Part shown: piece by piece, positions 9,353 to 19,037 of the stretch | Layout of the letters: every line of letters starts with the position of its first letter | Numbering within the stretch: the first letter of the stretch is position 1 | Assembly (NCBI GenBank): GCA_037178625.1 | Contig: CM074149.1 | Span: 806,001-870,000 of the forward strand | Source of the DNA: Skeletonema tropicum | Taxonomy: Eukaryota; Bacillariophyta; Thalassiosirophyceae; Thalassiosirales; Thalassiosiraceae | Direction of reading: 5' to 3' | DNA length: 64,000 nucleotides | Made by a program: the position numbers and the translations under genes | The notes under the pieces: model-generated | Database searches by the model: none | Told to the model about the DNA's origin: nothing | The model's input: only the letters and a program-made list of their open reading frames with translations

Positions 9353-10705
9353 CTACATCTCAAAGTAGGATGAAGGATTGCATCCCTTAGCATTCTTAAC
9401 AATCAATGCTGCAGGATTGCACACTGCCACATTCTTCATCAATTCCGACCAAACGCCATAGAGGGGGGTGCAAGGGGAATTCATGTTGGAGTCACAGATG
9501 GGTCCGGATAAATCGGAAGAATTCTGATGAATAACAAATTCATCTGCAGAAGCATTGTCAAGAGTCTCGTTCTCTTCATCGGTTCTCGACTCCATGCTCA
9601 TTCCGCTTTCTTCGCCTTCCCTCTCTGTCTCACTTTCTTCAGCATCCCTCCTCGACTCCTTCAATGGCTCTCTTTCTTCAGCTTCCTTCTTCGGCTCCTT
9701 CTGTTGTCTCCTCTTCCGCTCCTCCTTCTTTGGCCTCCTCTTTGACTCCTTCTTTAGTTCCGTCTCTACGTCTTCACTCTTCGACTCCTTCTTCTTTGGC
9801 TCCCTCTCTTCAGCAGCTTCCTTCTTTGGCTCCTTCTTCTTTGGCCTCCTCTTCTGTTCCTTCTTCTTTGGTTTCTCTTCAGGTACTTCTTCTTCTTCAA
9901 CCTCCTCTTCTTCGGCAAAGACGTACTGCAGGTCCGCTTCTTCAGCTGCATTCCGAATCGACTTCTTAGTCACAGCCACCTGTCCCTTGTACAAGTACAG
10001 ATCATCCTCCAACTGTTTCAACACTTTCTCCGCACGCTTCATGTCGCCGGATGGCCCTTTATTCTTCTTATGCTGCAGGCCTTGCTGTGCCCGTTGGAGC
10101 ATTTTCTTGGCATGCTTCATTTCACTTGATGGTGCATCCGTTTCTTGCTCTTTGGCTAGCTGGTTCAACATTTTGGTTGCCTTCCTCATTTCTTTTGACG
10201 ATGCATTTTGTGCCATCTCAATCTCTGCCAGCATCTTCTTTGCTCTGGTCACTCCTCTTGCTGTCGACGCGTTTTCTTGAGCTCTTTGCCACGTAGCGAG
10301 ATCTTTGGCATATTTGGTATCCCTCTTGGCAATCTCGTCAGCCTTGATCTGTTCCCACTTCTTGATTTCGTCATGACGTTTGGTCTCACGCATCTCGGTG
10401 GCTTCATCGAGTGCCCTTTGCCACTTGACGGCTTCTGCTCCGTATCCACCCAAGTTGGCCATGGTTGCATCTTCCAAGTTCTTTGTCCACTTTTGGATGG
10501 CTTCTTCTTTTGCCTTGACAACTGCCTCTTGAAGGGATAGCTGTTTGATGAGTTTGGCAATATCCTCGGGGTACTCTTCAGCTCGAAAGCATCTTTTCTC
10601 TAGTGGTTGTGACGCAGGCTGGTGCTTTTTCGACGAATCGGAAGCCTCCATTGTAGGAGACTCCTCTCGTCGACTGGAGGGAGTAGACTTCTTGGTCTTG
10701 GCCAT
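9353..10705 (-). CDS. Lys/Glu-rich coiled-coil protein (450 aa)
   Basis: The frame starts MAKTKKSTPSSRREE at an ATG. The N-terminal 110 residues match the partial gene at 1-325. The middle (about 60-240) is long heptad-like helix with a recurring unit of the form 'SSEM-x-x-A-x-x-ML', for example ASSKEMRKATKML, PSSEMKHAKKML and PSGDMKRAEKVL. Residues about 270-380 are an extreme Lys/Glu tract. The last 50 residues are less biased and contain several Cys. The gene at 11432-12838 shares the heptad module and the same repeat unit, so these are tandem paralogues. The function is unknown; composition suggests a structural or chromatin-associated role, which is inference only. Confidence 0.75.
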   Translation of the reverse strand: MAKTKKSTPSSRREESPTMEASDSSKKHQPASQPLEKRCFRAEEYPEDIAKLIKQLSLQEAVVKAKEEAIQKWTKNLEDATMANLGGYGAEAVKWQRALDEATEMRETKRHDEIKKWEQIKADEIAKRDTKYAKDLATWQRAQENASTARGVTRAKKMLAEIEMAQNASSKEMRKATKMLNQLAKEQETDAPSSEMKHAKKMLQRAQQGLQHKKNKGPSGDMKRAEKVLKQLEDDLYLYKGQVAVTKKSIRNAAEEADLQYVFAEEEEVEEEEVPEEKPKKKEQKRRPKKKEPKKEAAEEREPKKKESKSEDVETELKKESKRRPKKEERKRRQQKEPKKEAEEREPLKESRRDAEESETEREGEESGMSMESRTDEENETLDNASADEFVIHQNSSDLSGPICDSNMNSPCTPLYGVWSELMKNVAVCNPAALIVKNAKGCNPSSYFEM

Positions 10706-11431
10706 CGTTTCAAATGAGGTGAAAGATGGATTGATGTGTTGCTATTATGTATTCGGTGGTAATATCAATCGTGGGCTGCGGGTAAACAAATTCATGTGAG
10801 CATGAGCACTCAGTGATGCATTTGCAGTGCATATGACATGAGTAAACACGCGGTGTAAGTATTAGTTGGTGTCAAACAAGGGAGACATCATCAACCTTAA
10901 CAAGTCATGATCGATAGGTGCGCTAACTCACTTTCTTGCGCGATGACAAAGATGTCCAAGATAAGAACAAGGAAGATCATCAAGAACGGATAATTACTGC
11001 GAACAGATGGTGGAACGGAACTGTTACGGCCAAAATTGTCTATCGTTAGTCTGCCTCGACGACGATGGTCATCATTGACTGCAAATTATGTAAGTATGAA
11101 TGACGTCTGGGGCAGTGATAGAGCTCTGGATATCATCGCGATGCCATCATCTTCTTTTATCCAACCCAAGTAACACCCCAATAGTATTCTCTGGAGAGAA
11201 AGTGATCGAGCTCGGGACATCATCGCGATGCTATCATCTTCTATTTATCCGAATTAAGGTGTACTACCAAAGCATAGGTACCATACTCTTGAAATATCTC
11301 ATGACATTTAATAAAATTATATCATAGCGCCTAACCTAATACACAGGCCCCGAACTAACCTCACAAAGAATGTTGTTGTTGATATATACACACATCAAAC
11401 CTACCACACAGCAGAAGCAACATATTATCTT
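10706..11431. other. Intergenic with an imperfect direct repeat
   Basis: The segments at about 11115-11162 and 11202-11250 repeat the pattern GTGATAGAGCTC..CATCATCGCGATG with a few changes. No gene is seen. This is the 5' flank of 9353-10705 and the 3' flank of 11432-12838. Confidence 0.5.
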
Positions 11432-12838
11432 CTATATATCCCCACTACATCCACTCCTCTCCGTAACATCTGTCGCACCACATAACCAACTGAAACATTC
11501 GTTATCCCCATACGTGCTACCCTCCTCCTCCTCCTCTTCCTCCTCCTCCTCTTCTCCACCACTCACCGTACTATCATCATCCTCATCGTCGTCATCATCA
11601 AACGAATTTGGCAACCCACTCTCATCCACAGCCCTGTTAATCAGCGTCTGGGTCAACTGCAACTCCTTCTTAAACCTCTTCAACTCTTCCTCCATCTTAT
11701 ACACGGTACTCCCAGCATACCTCATGACAATCCCATGAGCATCCTCCTCCTCCTTCTCCAATTCTTCCAATCTTCGCAATGCCGTCTCCATATCGGCAGA
11801 GGGAACGTCACTGGTAGAGAGGAGTCGTTGTAACATCCGACGGACACGTTTCATCTTTTTCGAAGCTTCCGCATCGGCTAGGGCTTCTTCCCACTTGTCA
11901 CAATCACGATTATGTTTTTCAGTTGCCTCGACTAAGGCATTTTGCCACTTCATGACATTTTTCACGTAGCGTTTTTCCTTCTTGGACGTCAATGCCAAGT
12001 CTTTGATGGGGATGTCTCGTGTGGCTACCAATGAGTCAATCATACCCTGTGCCTTTTGCATATCTGCCGAAGGTGCATCAATATTCGTCTCAAGCTCTTT
12101 CAACATCCTACTAGCCTCCTTCATTTCCGCCGTGGGTGCGTACCGGTTGGCCTCGAGCCTCTTGAACTCCTCTCGTAACAATTTGAATTCACGACTACTC
12201 GTGGCAGCATCAAATTCTCTTTGCCATCGTTTCATTTCAGCATCGTATCGTTGACCACGTTGAATATTCGCTTCGGTCCATACGGCATTCCACTTTTTGA
12301 CACCCTCCTCGTACTGTTTCTTGTGCGCTACCTTGGCGTCCTGTAAGACTTTGGTCCACTTTTGCACATCTCTGTCGATATTGGCACGTTGTGTGGATAG
12401 GATTTGATTCCAGAATTTGACCTCCTCTTCTTTTTCGGTGACGACTTCTTGTTGGAGTCGGAGGTCTTCGTTGAGTTGATCAATGTCGATGTCGAGGTCG
12501 AGATATTCTTGGGTCAAGAGGTCTTCATCCACTTGCTGCTTTGGTTGTTGCTGCTTTGGTTGTTGCTTCTTTGATTGCTTTTTTGGTGGTGGCGATGATG
12601 ATTCTACGACTTGACGTTGTTCACTTGGAGAACTTGTTCGGGCTTTAGAAGAACGTTGATTCGACGAAGGAGAATCTTGACGAGTTTCCTTCTTGTGAGT
12701 GTTGTTGCTGGTAGGAGCAGTAGTCGACGTTGACACAGATGGTGGTGGAGATTTCAATGACTTTTTGGAATGGCTCCCAATGGATATGGAGGAAGAGGAG
12801 GATATTTTCGATTTCACGGCCATTTTGGTTAGTTTCAT
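11432..12838 (-). CDS. Coiled-coil protein (468 aa), paralogue of 9353-10705
   Basis: It starts MKLTKMAVKSK; a second in-frame ATG five codons later is an equally possible start. Residues 1-95 are Ser/Thr/Pro/Gln-rich and disordered. Residues about 100-390 are one long charged coiled coil, with KWTKVLQDAK matching the KWTKNLEDAT of the neighbouring paralogue. It repeats units of the form 'PSADM-x-x-A-x-x-M/L' (PTAEMKEASRML, PSADMQKAQGMI, PSADMETALRRL). An acidic Asp/Glu tract lies near residues 415-440, followed by a short tail with two Cys. Same orientation and spacing of a few kb from its relatives point to tandem gene amplification. The function is unknown. Confidence 0.75.
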   Translation of the reverse strand: MKLTKMAVKSKISSSSSISIGSHSKKSLKSPPPSVSTSTTAPTSNNTHKKETRQDSPSSNQRSSKARTSSPSEQRQVVESSSPPPKKQSKKQQPKQQQPKQQVDEDLLTQEYLDLDIDIDQLNEDLRLQQEVVTEKEEEVKFWNQILSTQRANIDRDVQKWTKVLQDAKVAHKKQYEEGVKKWNAVWTEANIQRGQRYDAEMKRWQREFDAATSSREFKLLREEFKRLEANRYAPTAEMKEASRMLKELETNIDAPSADMQKAQGMIDSLVATRDIPIKDLALTSKKEKRYVKNVMKWQNALVEATEKHNRDCDKWEEALADAEASKKMKRVRRMLQRLLSTSDVPSADMETALRRLEELEKEEEDAHGIVMRYAGSTVYKMEEELKRFKKELQLTQTLINRAVDESGLPNSFDDDDDEDDDSTVSGGEEEEEEEEEEEGSTYGDNECFSWLCGATDVTERSGCSGDI

Positions 12839-13519
12839 TATTCTATCACTTGCGCTTGCGTTGTATTATGACGGTTCGTTTTAGACAGTTAAGAGGTGTG
12901 GAGAACACAAAGCACAAAGTTCTGTAATCAGAATCCACAAAGAGCGCTTGGGGAATCTCCGTTTTTTATGGTGCGAATGAGCCCTTGGGGGACCTTCAAG
13001 TAACTTTCAAGTAATACCTTTACAAACCTGCCTTTAAATCATGGAGGTGCACGCTAGGAGTGTCATTGATGTCTACTTGCGCGTTGGTGGAGGTCAACAT
13101 GGAAGTGATAAGTACATAAGCCTTCCACACTGATGAGTGAAGAGCCTTGTGGCACGCAGAGCGATTTTTGCGTGCTCCATGCATTCGCTGCGCGGATGGT
13201 GGCGCGGGGCGCGCGCGGGTGCACTTGTGTCATTGAGAAGAGACGTCGGAAAGTAAAGGTGAAAGGACGTGAGAAATAAGGTTGCATACGAGAAAAAGCA
13301 CGCACCCGCAAGAAAGGGAATTTTCCCAGCCAATGTGAATTGAAGTGGGGAACGAACCTGATCCTGATGTGAAAAGACCAGGCAGAGACGTAATGAAATC
13401 GTTGGCTCATACTCTCGACGGAGCTCGACCTCAGTTCAACAGCAGCAGGTGACGGCGAGTTTTAGGGTAAAATCCCTAAGTCGTCTGCGTTTGTGATACG
13501 CAATATTTAGATGTTGATC
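12839..13519. other. Intergenic, with a GC-rich patch
   Basis: No gene was recognised. A GC-rich patch (GGCGCGGGGCGCGCGCGGGTGC) sits near 13200-13222, unlike the surrounding DNA. The right part (about 13430-13519) resembles the 5' flank of the gene at 21163-21765. Confidence 0.5.
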
Positions 13520-14146
13520 ATGCCACATACTGGACAGAGCCAAAATCCAAAGCTGTCGTTACAGTAGTAGCGGTCTCCCAAAGTCAGCTGCATGTCAAGC
13601 ACATCATCACTGTCCTAAACCCATCGACATCGACGGACATCATCTTTCGTCAGACAGATATCAGATGACTCTGACAGCTGTATCATATTAGTATTAGCAT
13701 GAAGTCTACAACAATCGAGGCCACGGATCTTCTTAACATATCTGGCATCCAAAGCCATAGCAGAAGCGACGATCTTCTGCAAGACACAATATGGTGGATT
13801 GCTACTCACCAGAAAGCAGTACTTAAGAGTGAGAGTAACTTCTTTCTTGCCTGTCAAGATGATATAAGTTTGCCTAGGCTAGAACTTATTCGAGAGCTAT
13901 CATTTGATACACCTCGGCTGCACAAGACAAAGCAGAGAGCTGACACTGCTAGTACAGTAACCTCCTCATTTTCTCTGAAATGTTTCAGAGGATCACAGCC
14001 ACATTACGAGCCCCGTAGGCCTCGATCTCGATCTCAAACCTTCGCGACATTTGAGGAGACGTTCATTGAGCCCCTTGCGTGGTCTGCAGTATTTGCCAGA
14101 TTACGGGGATATCCTCATACGACAGATGACAGCGGCTAAGGATTGA
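13520..14146 (+). pseudogene. Decayed copy of the disordered-protein gene at 21163-21765
   Basis: The DNA matches 21163-21765 along its length. The equivalent ATG is at 13520 but a stop follows after about 15 codons. Further on the frame shifts more than once, and only blocks such as SESNFFLACQDDIS and LELIRELSFDTPR remain readable. The end contains an 'ACGTTCATTGAG' segment, and its last 90 bp or so reappear in inverted orientation at about 31690-31790. It is a duplicate that lost coding function. Confidence 0.75.
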
Positions 14147-14462
14147 ATGGTAATGGAGCTCATCCCAATTGTCGTTCACTCATATGTAAAGATTCATTTA
14201 ATGGAAGAAGCATGAGGACATTGATCCTTCCAGCTAACTTTTACTTTTACTTCAGAGAAGATTCGAATTCAAATGGAAGACTGAAAAAATAAGATAGGAA
14301 TGCTTATCATCTAATAGAAAGTTCAATTATATTCTTTAATCATTACCCTAATCATGCACTCAACCAACCACCAATTATCGCCCAGACGAGCTTGTCACTT
14401 GTCAGTAAGCAAACCAGACAACGAGCCTCTAAGCGCTAGCTCTAGCTGCTTTCCCCTCTTTC

Positions 14463-15074
14463 TTACGGAAACAAACCGCATTCGGAATGCCTACATCCTT
14501 CAGCATAAGTTCCTGGGAATGCAAGTGAGTTACCACATTCGCAGTATGCATCGAATACGCTTTCATATCCTTGACATTGTTCTAAGATAGTGTGGACGCA
14601 AGTACCATTGCAAGTGTCTCTAGAACCGAGGGGGAACCCCGAGCACTTGTCGTAGCACTGAGCGTCAGCGCCTGCATATTCACGGGCGCAAAATTGATCA
14701 GAACCACAAGCCGGGTCGCATACGGCTGCATTGATGGAAACTGGATCGCCTACATCTCCATCTGGGGCCACTTGCCCACCATCTGAAAGCTGTGTGGCGG
14801 TGGGCGTAGTAGTGGTGGTTGTAGTGGAGGTTCTGCCGTTTCCTTGTCCTTGTCCTTGCCCTAATCCGTTTCCTCCTCGCTCGAGCTCCCTTTCGTCATT
14901 ATCAAAAAGGACGTAATCAGCAAGGTCTGAAGGAAGTTCCTTGACGGTATTGGCTTCGCCTTCGCCACTTGAACCACGGAGATGACGGTCAGAATTTGAT
15001 GCCGCCGCGACGACATTGCTGGATGCAGCAGATGCCACGATGACGAGCGATAGGAGTTCATGATGGAGAAACAT
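14463..15074 (-). CDS. Secreted RxLR-EER-like cysteine-rich protein, copy A
   Basis: This is a 203-residue protein. Residues 1-25 form a signal peptide (hydrophobic LLSLVIVASAA, then VVAAAS). RHLR lies at residues 30-33 and NDERELERG about 25 residues later, the spacing of oomycete RxLR-dEER effectors. A Gly/Gln run (GLGQGQGQGNG) and a poly-Thr linker follow. The last 85 residues contain 12 cysteines (VCDP-x-C, FCAREY, QCYDKC, TCNGTC, YCEC, HSECGLFP), presumably six disulfides, and no Kazal-like module. The gene is in an inverted duplicate of 30753-31373. The protein is likely secreted. An effector-like, adhesive or defensive role is speculation. Confidence 0.75.
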   Translation of the reverse strand: MFLHHELLSLVIVASAASSNVVAAASNSDRHLRGSSGEGEANTVKELPSDLADYVLFDNDERELERGGNGLGQGQGQGNGRTSTTTTTTTPTATQLSDGGQVAPDGDVGDPVSINAAVCDPACGSDQFCAREYAGADAQCYDKCSGFPLGSRDTCNGTCVHTILEQCQGYESVFDAYCECGNSLAFPGTYAEGCRHSECGLFP

Positions 15075-15709
15075 GATATGATTATAGGTAGAGGAGAGAT
15101 AGTTGTAGTGTGAAGATGAGTTTTACTCCTGAGTTTGCGTTGAGGTTTGGTTTTATGAGAATATGAAAGTAACAATGAGGTACCAACTGGGGCAGTTTCT
15201 CTGAATGATTTGGTTGCATGATGTGGTTGGGACACAAACATTCTGATGTGTTTAGGATCTTGGCTTCAGCGAACAAGACTCTGGTTTGTTCCTCATGTTT
15301 ACCTCGGCTGTCGTTTGTAGAATAAGTCCTCATTTGTATGAAAAGTATCAAGTACAGACGAAAGAAAAGATCCACGACATGAACCAAAGATTGAACCTGG
15401 GCGGTACTGATAATCTGAGAAATGACCGGTGGATGTAGATTATTTTTATCTAACAAATATCCCCGAAACAATTAAAAATCGGACAGACAGAATATATTGA
15501 ATGAACGCATGTTCTTGGATGAGTACCATATCTAATCCGGTCATTTACCACATACAAAAGTACGGCACTAAAATATCCCTGCCGGTTCTCAGGATTTTTG
15601 TGAAAGTCATTCAAACTTCCCAAGTGAAAGTCTTCGCTTCAAGCGACCTTTAACCTTCAACACAAAGAAAGATCTGTAACACAGAAGATAGTAATAAAAG
15701 TGCATATGA
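15075..15709. other. Intergenic, 5' flank of copy A
   Basis: This holds the upstream region of the gene at 14463-15074. About 120 bp next to the ATG are conserved, in inverted form, upstream of 30753. No gene is seen. Confidence 0.45.
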
Positions 15710-16040
15710 GTTCATCTATCTTTGTTAGTCGAGGAAGATCCATCACGAAAGATTCACACCGAAATACTCACAATCACAAGCATCCATTTACACAAAGGAA
15801 GTGAGAAATGTGTTTGCACACTTCTTTGGAGTGCAAGCTCCAATAGTCCAAAGGTTTAGATATGATGTTAGAGTTAGATAAGCGATCGTAGTCATATATT
15901 TACATTAATAGAATGAATTATTGTTCTTCCTCTTACTTCGTGTAGGTCATCAAAATTTTCTAGCCAACGAGAATGAAATCAAGAATCAAGAATTGAAAAG
16001 CGGGAACGCTCTTCGATTTTTAGTAAGTTGATCGCTTCGC
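15710..16040 (+). pseudogene. Fragment of the Ulp1-like transposon region
   Basis: The sequence matches the 3' end of the Ulp1-like frame at about 59890-60020 and the DNA after it. The clearest shared stretch is TTAGTCGA-GGAAGATCCAT, followed by the equivalent of the YSQASIYTKEVRNAFAHILW coding segment with changes. A second relic with the same flanks lies at 18270-18870. It ends near GTTGATCGCTTCGCGCCAG, resembling the terminus of the element at 58366-60228. No open frame remains. Confidence 0.6.
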
Positions 16041-16195
16041 GCCAGTTCTCTTGTGGGAGTCAATCAATGCCTCACCACAGCTGGCTACATATCGTACAAG
16101 GCAAGACAAGACTCATCAAGCATCCACAACTCACTTACTCCCTCTCTCACAAAGATTTATTAATTCATAAAAAGAGCGAATCGACTAACACTACA

Positions 16196-16440
16196 ATGAG
16201 GTACTTCTCTACTTTACTCACCTGCATTGGCTATGACGGACATAGCCCTGTCCGTGTCTTATTCCTTGTCAACTGGATGGGATGGACTGTGGAACGAGTC
16301 TTTTCGATCAGCAAGACTGTATTGATGATCATTTCTGCAACACATCTGATGCACTGTATTCTTTCATCTATCTTCACTACTTCAGCTGATGGTTGTATGG
16401 AAAGATAAACCTGTAATAATCGATTATTTTTTCATTTTCA
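16196..16440 (+). pseudogene. Truncated copy of the PT-repeat secreted protein gene
   Basis: The DNA from the ATG at 16196 matches 19038 onwards (MRYFSTLLT, then the coding equivalents of LSVSYSLSTGWDG, CNTSDALYSF and TTSADGC). Small indels break the frame within the signal-peptide region, and homology stops at about 16425. The neighbouring secreted gene at 16446-16901 also breaks there, so this is a rearrangement junction. Confidence 0.7.
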
Positions 16441-16445
16441 TTCTT

Positions 16446-16901
16446 CTATTTTTTATTGTGGGCTCCACACTGATCCGACGAGTAACCAGCAGCATCTGCC
16501 TGGCACTGATTGCTGTACTCACAGGAGTTTGGGCCACACTTGACCGGCTCGTAGATTTCAACACATACCACGTCGCTAGGTACAGCATTGCAGCCATCTG
16601 CAAGCTGTGCGGTGGTGGGCGTAGTAGTGGTGGTTGTTGCAGAGGTTCTGCCGTTTCCTTGTCCTTGCCCTTTCCCTTGCCCTAATTCGCTTCCTCCTTG
16701 CTTGAGCTCCCTTTCGTCGTTATCAACAAGGACGTAATTAGCAAGGTCTGAAGGAAGTTCCGCGACGAAATTAGCGTCACCTCCGCCACTTGAACCACGG
16801 AGATGACGGTCAGAATTTGATGCCGCCGCGACGACATTGCTGGATGCAGCGAACGCCACGATGATAAGCGAAAGCGATAGGAATTCACGATGGAGATGCA
16901 T
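16446..16901 (-). CDS. Secreted RxLR-EER-like protein with Kazal-like domain, truncated copy B
   Basis: This is a 151-residue protein. It has the same signal peptide as its relatives, then RHLR near residue 32, NDERELKQGG, a Gly/Gln linker and a poly-Thr linker. It then has one Kazal-like module with six cysteines: CNAVPSDVVC, YEPVKCG, NSCEYSNQC, AGYSSDQC. Compared with copy D (31910-32662) the sequence diverges right after QCGA and ends in HNKK, so the 12-cysteine domain is missing. The break abuts the truncated PT-repeat gene copy at 16196-16440. It may still make a secreted inhibitor-like protein. Kazal modules typically inhibit serine proteases; here the reactive loop is unproven. Confidence 0.65.
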   Translation of the reverse strand: MHLHREFLSLSLIIVAFAASSNVVAAASNSDRHLRGSSGGGDANFVAELPSDLANYVLVDNDERELKQGGSELGQGKGQGQGNGRTSATTTTTTPTTAQLADGCNAVPSDVVCVEIYEPVKCGPNSCEYSNQCQADAAGYSSDQCGAHNKK

Positions 16902-18269
16902 GATAGAGGAAGTATAGTTGTAGTGTGAATTTTGGAGTTTGCGTTGAGTTTTTTTTTGTTTTTATGAGAGTATGTAATGTGAAGTATAAAAAAACAGGGA
17001 AGTTTGCATGCACATGTTGTGGTTGCTGATGTGATGGCGTTCGCATTTATTTCCATACATAGGTATATACTAGAAATGACTCTGACTCTGGTAAAGTCAT
17101 CACGTTTGACTTGATTGTCGTTTGTGTGATAAACGTCCTCCATGTATGAAAAGTAGCAAGTACAGACGATAAAAAGATCAACGCCGTTTCATGCCGTGCA
17201 TGAAACAAAGAGAGATCTTGCATGAGTTAACAATGATTCCATGCAGTCATAGTAATTCAGCAGAACCGGGTCATTACACGTTGGTAGCAAAGGCATTCCC
17301 CAATCTTGCATGCACAAGTTAATTATGATTCCATGCAGTCATAGTCATTCAGCCAGAACCGGGTCATTACAACATTGGTAGCATGCAATGCATTCCCCTC
17401 CTCGGGTCATTTAGCTACATAGAAATTTACGGCACTAAAACGTCCTTGCCGGTTCTCAGAATTTTGTCAGGGTCATTGATTGGGGTCGATCTGGGAAATA
17501 CCATACTTATTATTGCAGCACAACATCATGTTCGTTATCACGTAGCATAAAGAGATGACATCGCCTCTTATCGGGCCCATCAGACATACTTTAAAATTTC
17601 TATTGCATATGTCAGGGTTAGAAATTTTAAAGTACGTCTGATGTCTGATTAGCCCTTAGGGGCGACATATGCATTGATTGCTTCAAAGTGAAAGTCTTCG
17701 CTTCAAGCAACCTTCAACGAAGAAAGATCTGAAACACAGAAGACAGTAATAAAAGTGCATTTGAGTTCATTTGTGTCTGTTTGATTTGAGACAGTTTGAC
17801 ATGAGTGATGTACTGGGGTTTGCATTCTCTTCTTCCTCTCTCATCGTGCATCGCGCTAAAATCTTCGAGATTACAGCTTGAAGAAGATGATGCAGCACCT
17901 TGTTGATTACACAAAAATACCTGACGGAGACTAATGCCGATACCGGATAGTTACGAGTATGAGTGCATGGTGGATGAGCATGTTTTGCAGAAAGTGTATT
18001 GTAGGGATTTCACATATCACAAATTGGTATGTGAGCAGTAATGATGTTGACACTTTTTTTACTTTGTTTCTCATCTTGAATTAGTACATGCTCATCGATT
18101 CCAAACATAGCTGTGTAGCTTTGGCATATCTATTGATGACTGCCATTCAGATAAGCAGAGAGGTACTTAGTTCTCCAGACTAGTTCTCACGGCACGGATG
18201 AAGCAACTATGTGATTATTCCAAAGTAAACGGGTGATCGAAGAAGATAAAGAACACTGAAGAGGCCTAC
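16902..18269. other. Repeat-rich intergenic region (inverted duplicate of 29690-30640)
   Basis: Long blocks reappear in reverse complement at 29690-30640, for example the pyrimidine-rich stretch around 17820-17850 and the segment TCTATTGATGACTGCCATTC near 18128. A GC-free hairpin unit lies at 17581-17640. No intact gene is seen. Confidence 0.6.
17581..17650. repeat. Fold-back of the dispersed GAAATTTTAAAGTACGTC motif
   Basis: The left arm CAGACATACTTTAAAATTTC and the right arm GAAATTTTAAAGTACGTCTG form an inverted repeat separated by about 20 bp. The right-arm motif recurs near 20590, 30211, 43892 and 57488. Confidence 0.65.
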
Positions 18270-18870
18270 ATCCCAATCAATAAGAAAAACATCCACTGAC
18301 TTACACACTTACAATGAGCTTCAACTTCATTGCAAACAACATCTCTCTTTGGGACTAAAGGCAACAAGCAGATGAAGCACTCTGTGCACCAACGCTGCGC
18401 TAAGATATCTTGGGGATGAGAGTATGAAGGCGAATCCTGAATCCTGACGAGAACTTGATGGAGGGTTGGATTCTTGGACAATTGAAGATTTGTCGGAAAG
18501 TCCTCAACAAGCGAATGACTTTGACTGCGGCATATTTTTTACTGTTCTCTATCTTTGTTAGTCGAGGAAGATTCATCAAGAAAAAGATTCATACCGAATA
18601 CTCACAATCACAAGCATCCATCTACACGAAGGAAGTGAGAAATGTCGCACACATTCTTTGGAATGCAAGCTCCACCCAATAGTCCAGAGGTTTAGATATG
18701 ATGTAATTGTTAGATAAGCGGTCGATTAGTCATATTTACATTGATATAGAATGAATTATTGTTCTTCCTCTTACTCCGTGTAGGTCATCGAAATTTGAAT
18801 TATTGGGCTCGGATTTTTTTAGCCAGCGAGAATGAAATCAAGAATACTATTTTTAGTATGTAAGTTGATC
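18270..18870 (+). pseudogene. Decayed Ulp1-like gene fragment
   Basis: The DNA matches about 59624-60200, part of the transposon at 58366-60228. The equivalents of SLWDSQG, RYLGDEY, LMEWLG and PQQANDFDCGIF are recognisable, but single-base changes shift the frame (it reads LMEGWILGQ before shifting). The right end carries the same 3' sequence as the relic at 15710-16040. The left end is cut abruptly at about 18270. It is a dead, partial copy. Confidence 0.7.
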
Positions 18871-19037
18871 GCTTCGCGCCAGTTCTCTTGTGGGAGTCAA
18901 TCCCGTAGTCAATCAATGCCTCGCCACAGCTGGCTACATACAAGGCAAGACAAGACTCATCAAGCATCCATCACCCACTTACTCCCTCTCTCACAAAGAT
19001 TTATCAATTCAATAAGAGCGAATCGACTAACACTACA

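Noticed and set aside
9527..10540. Long plus-strand frames rich in Ser/Phe opposite the 9353-10705 gene
   Set aside because: They are antisense shadows of Lys/Glu codon runs; the minus strand has paralogues, the plus strand does not.
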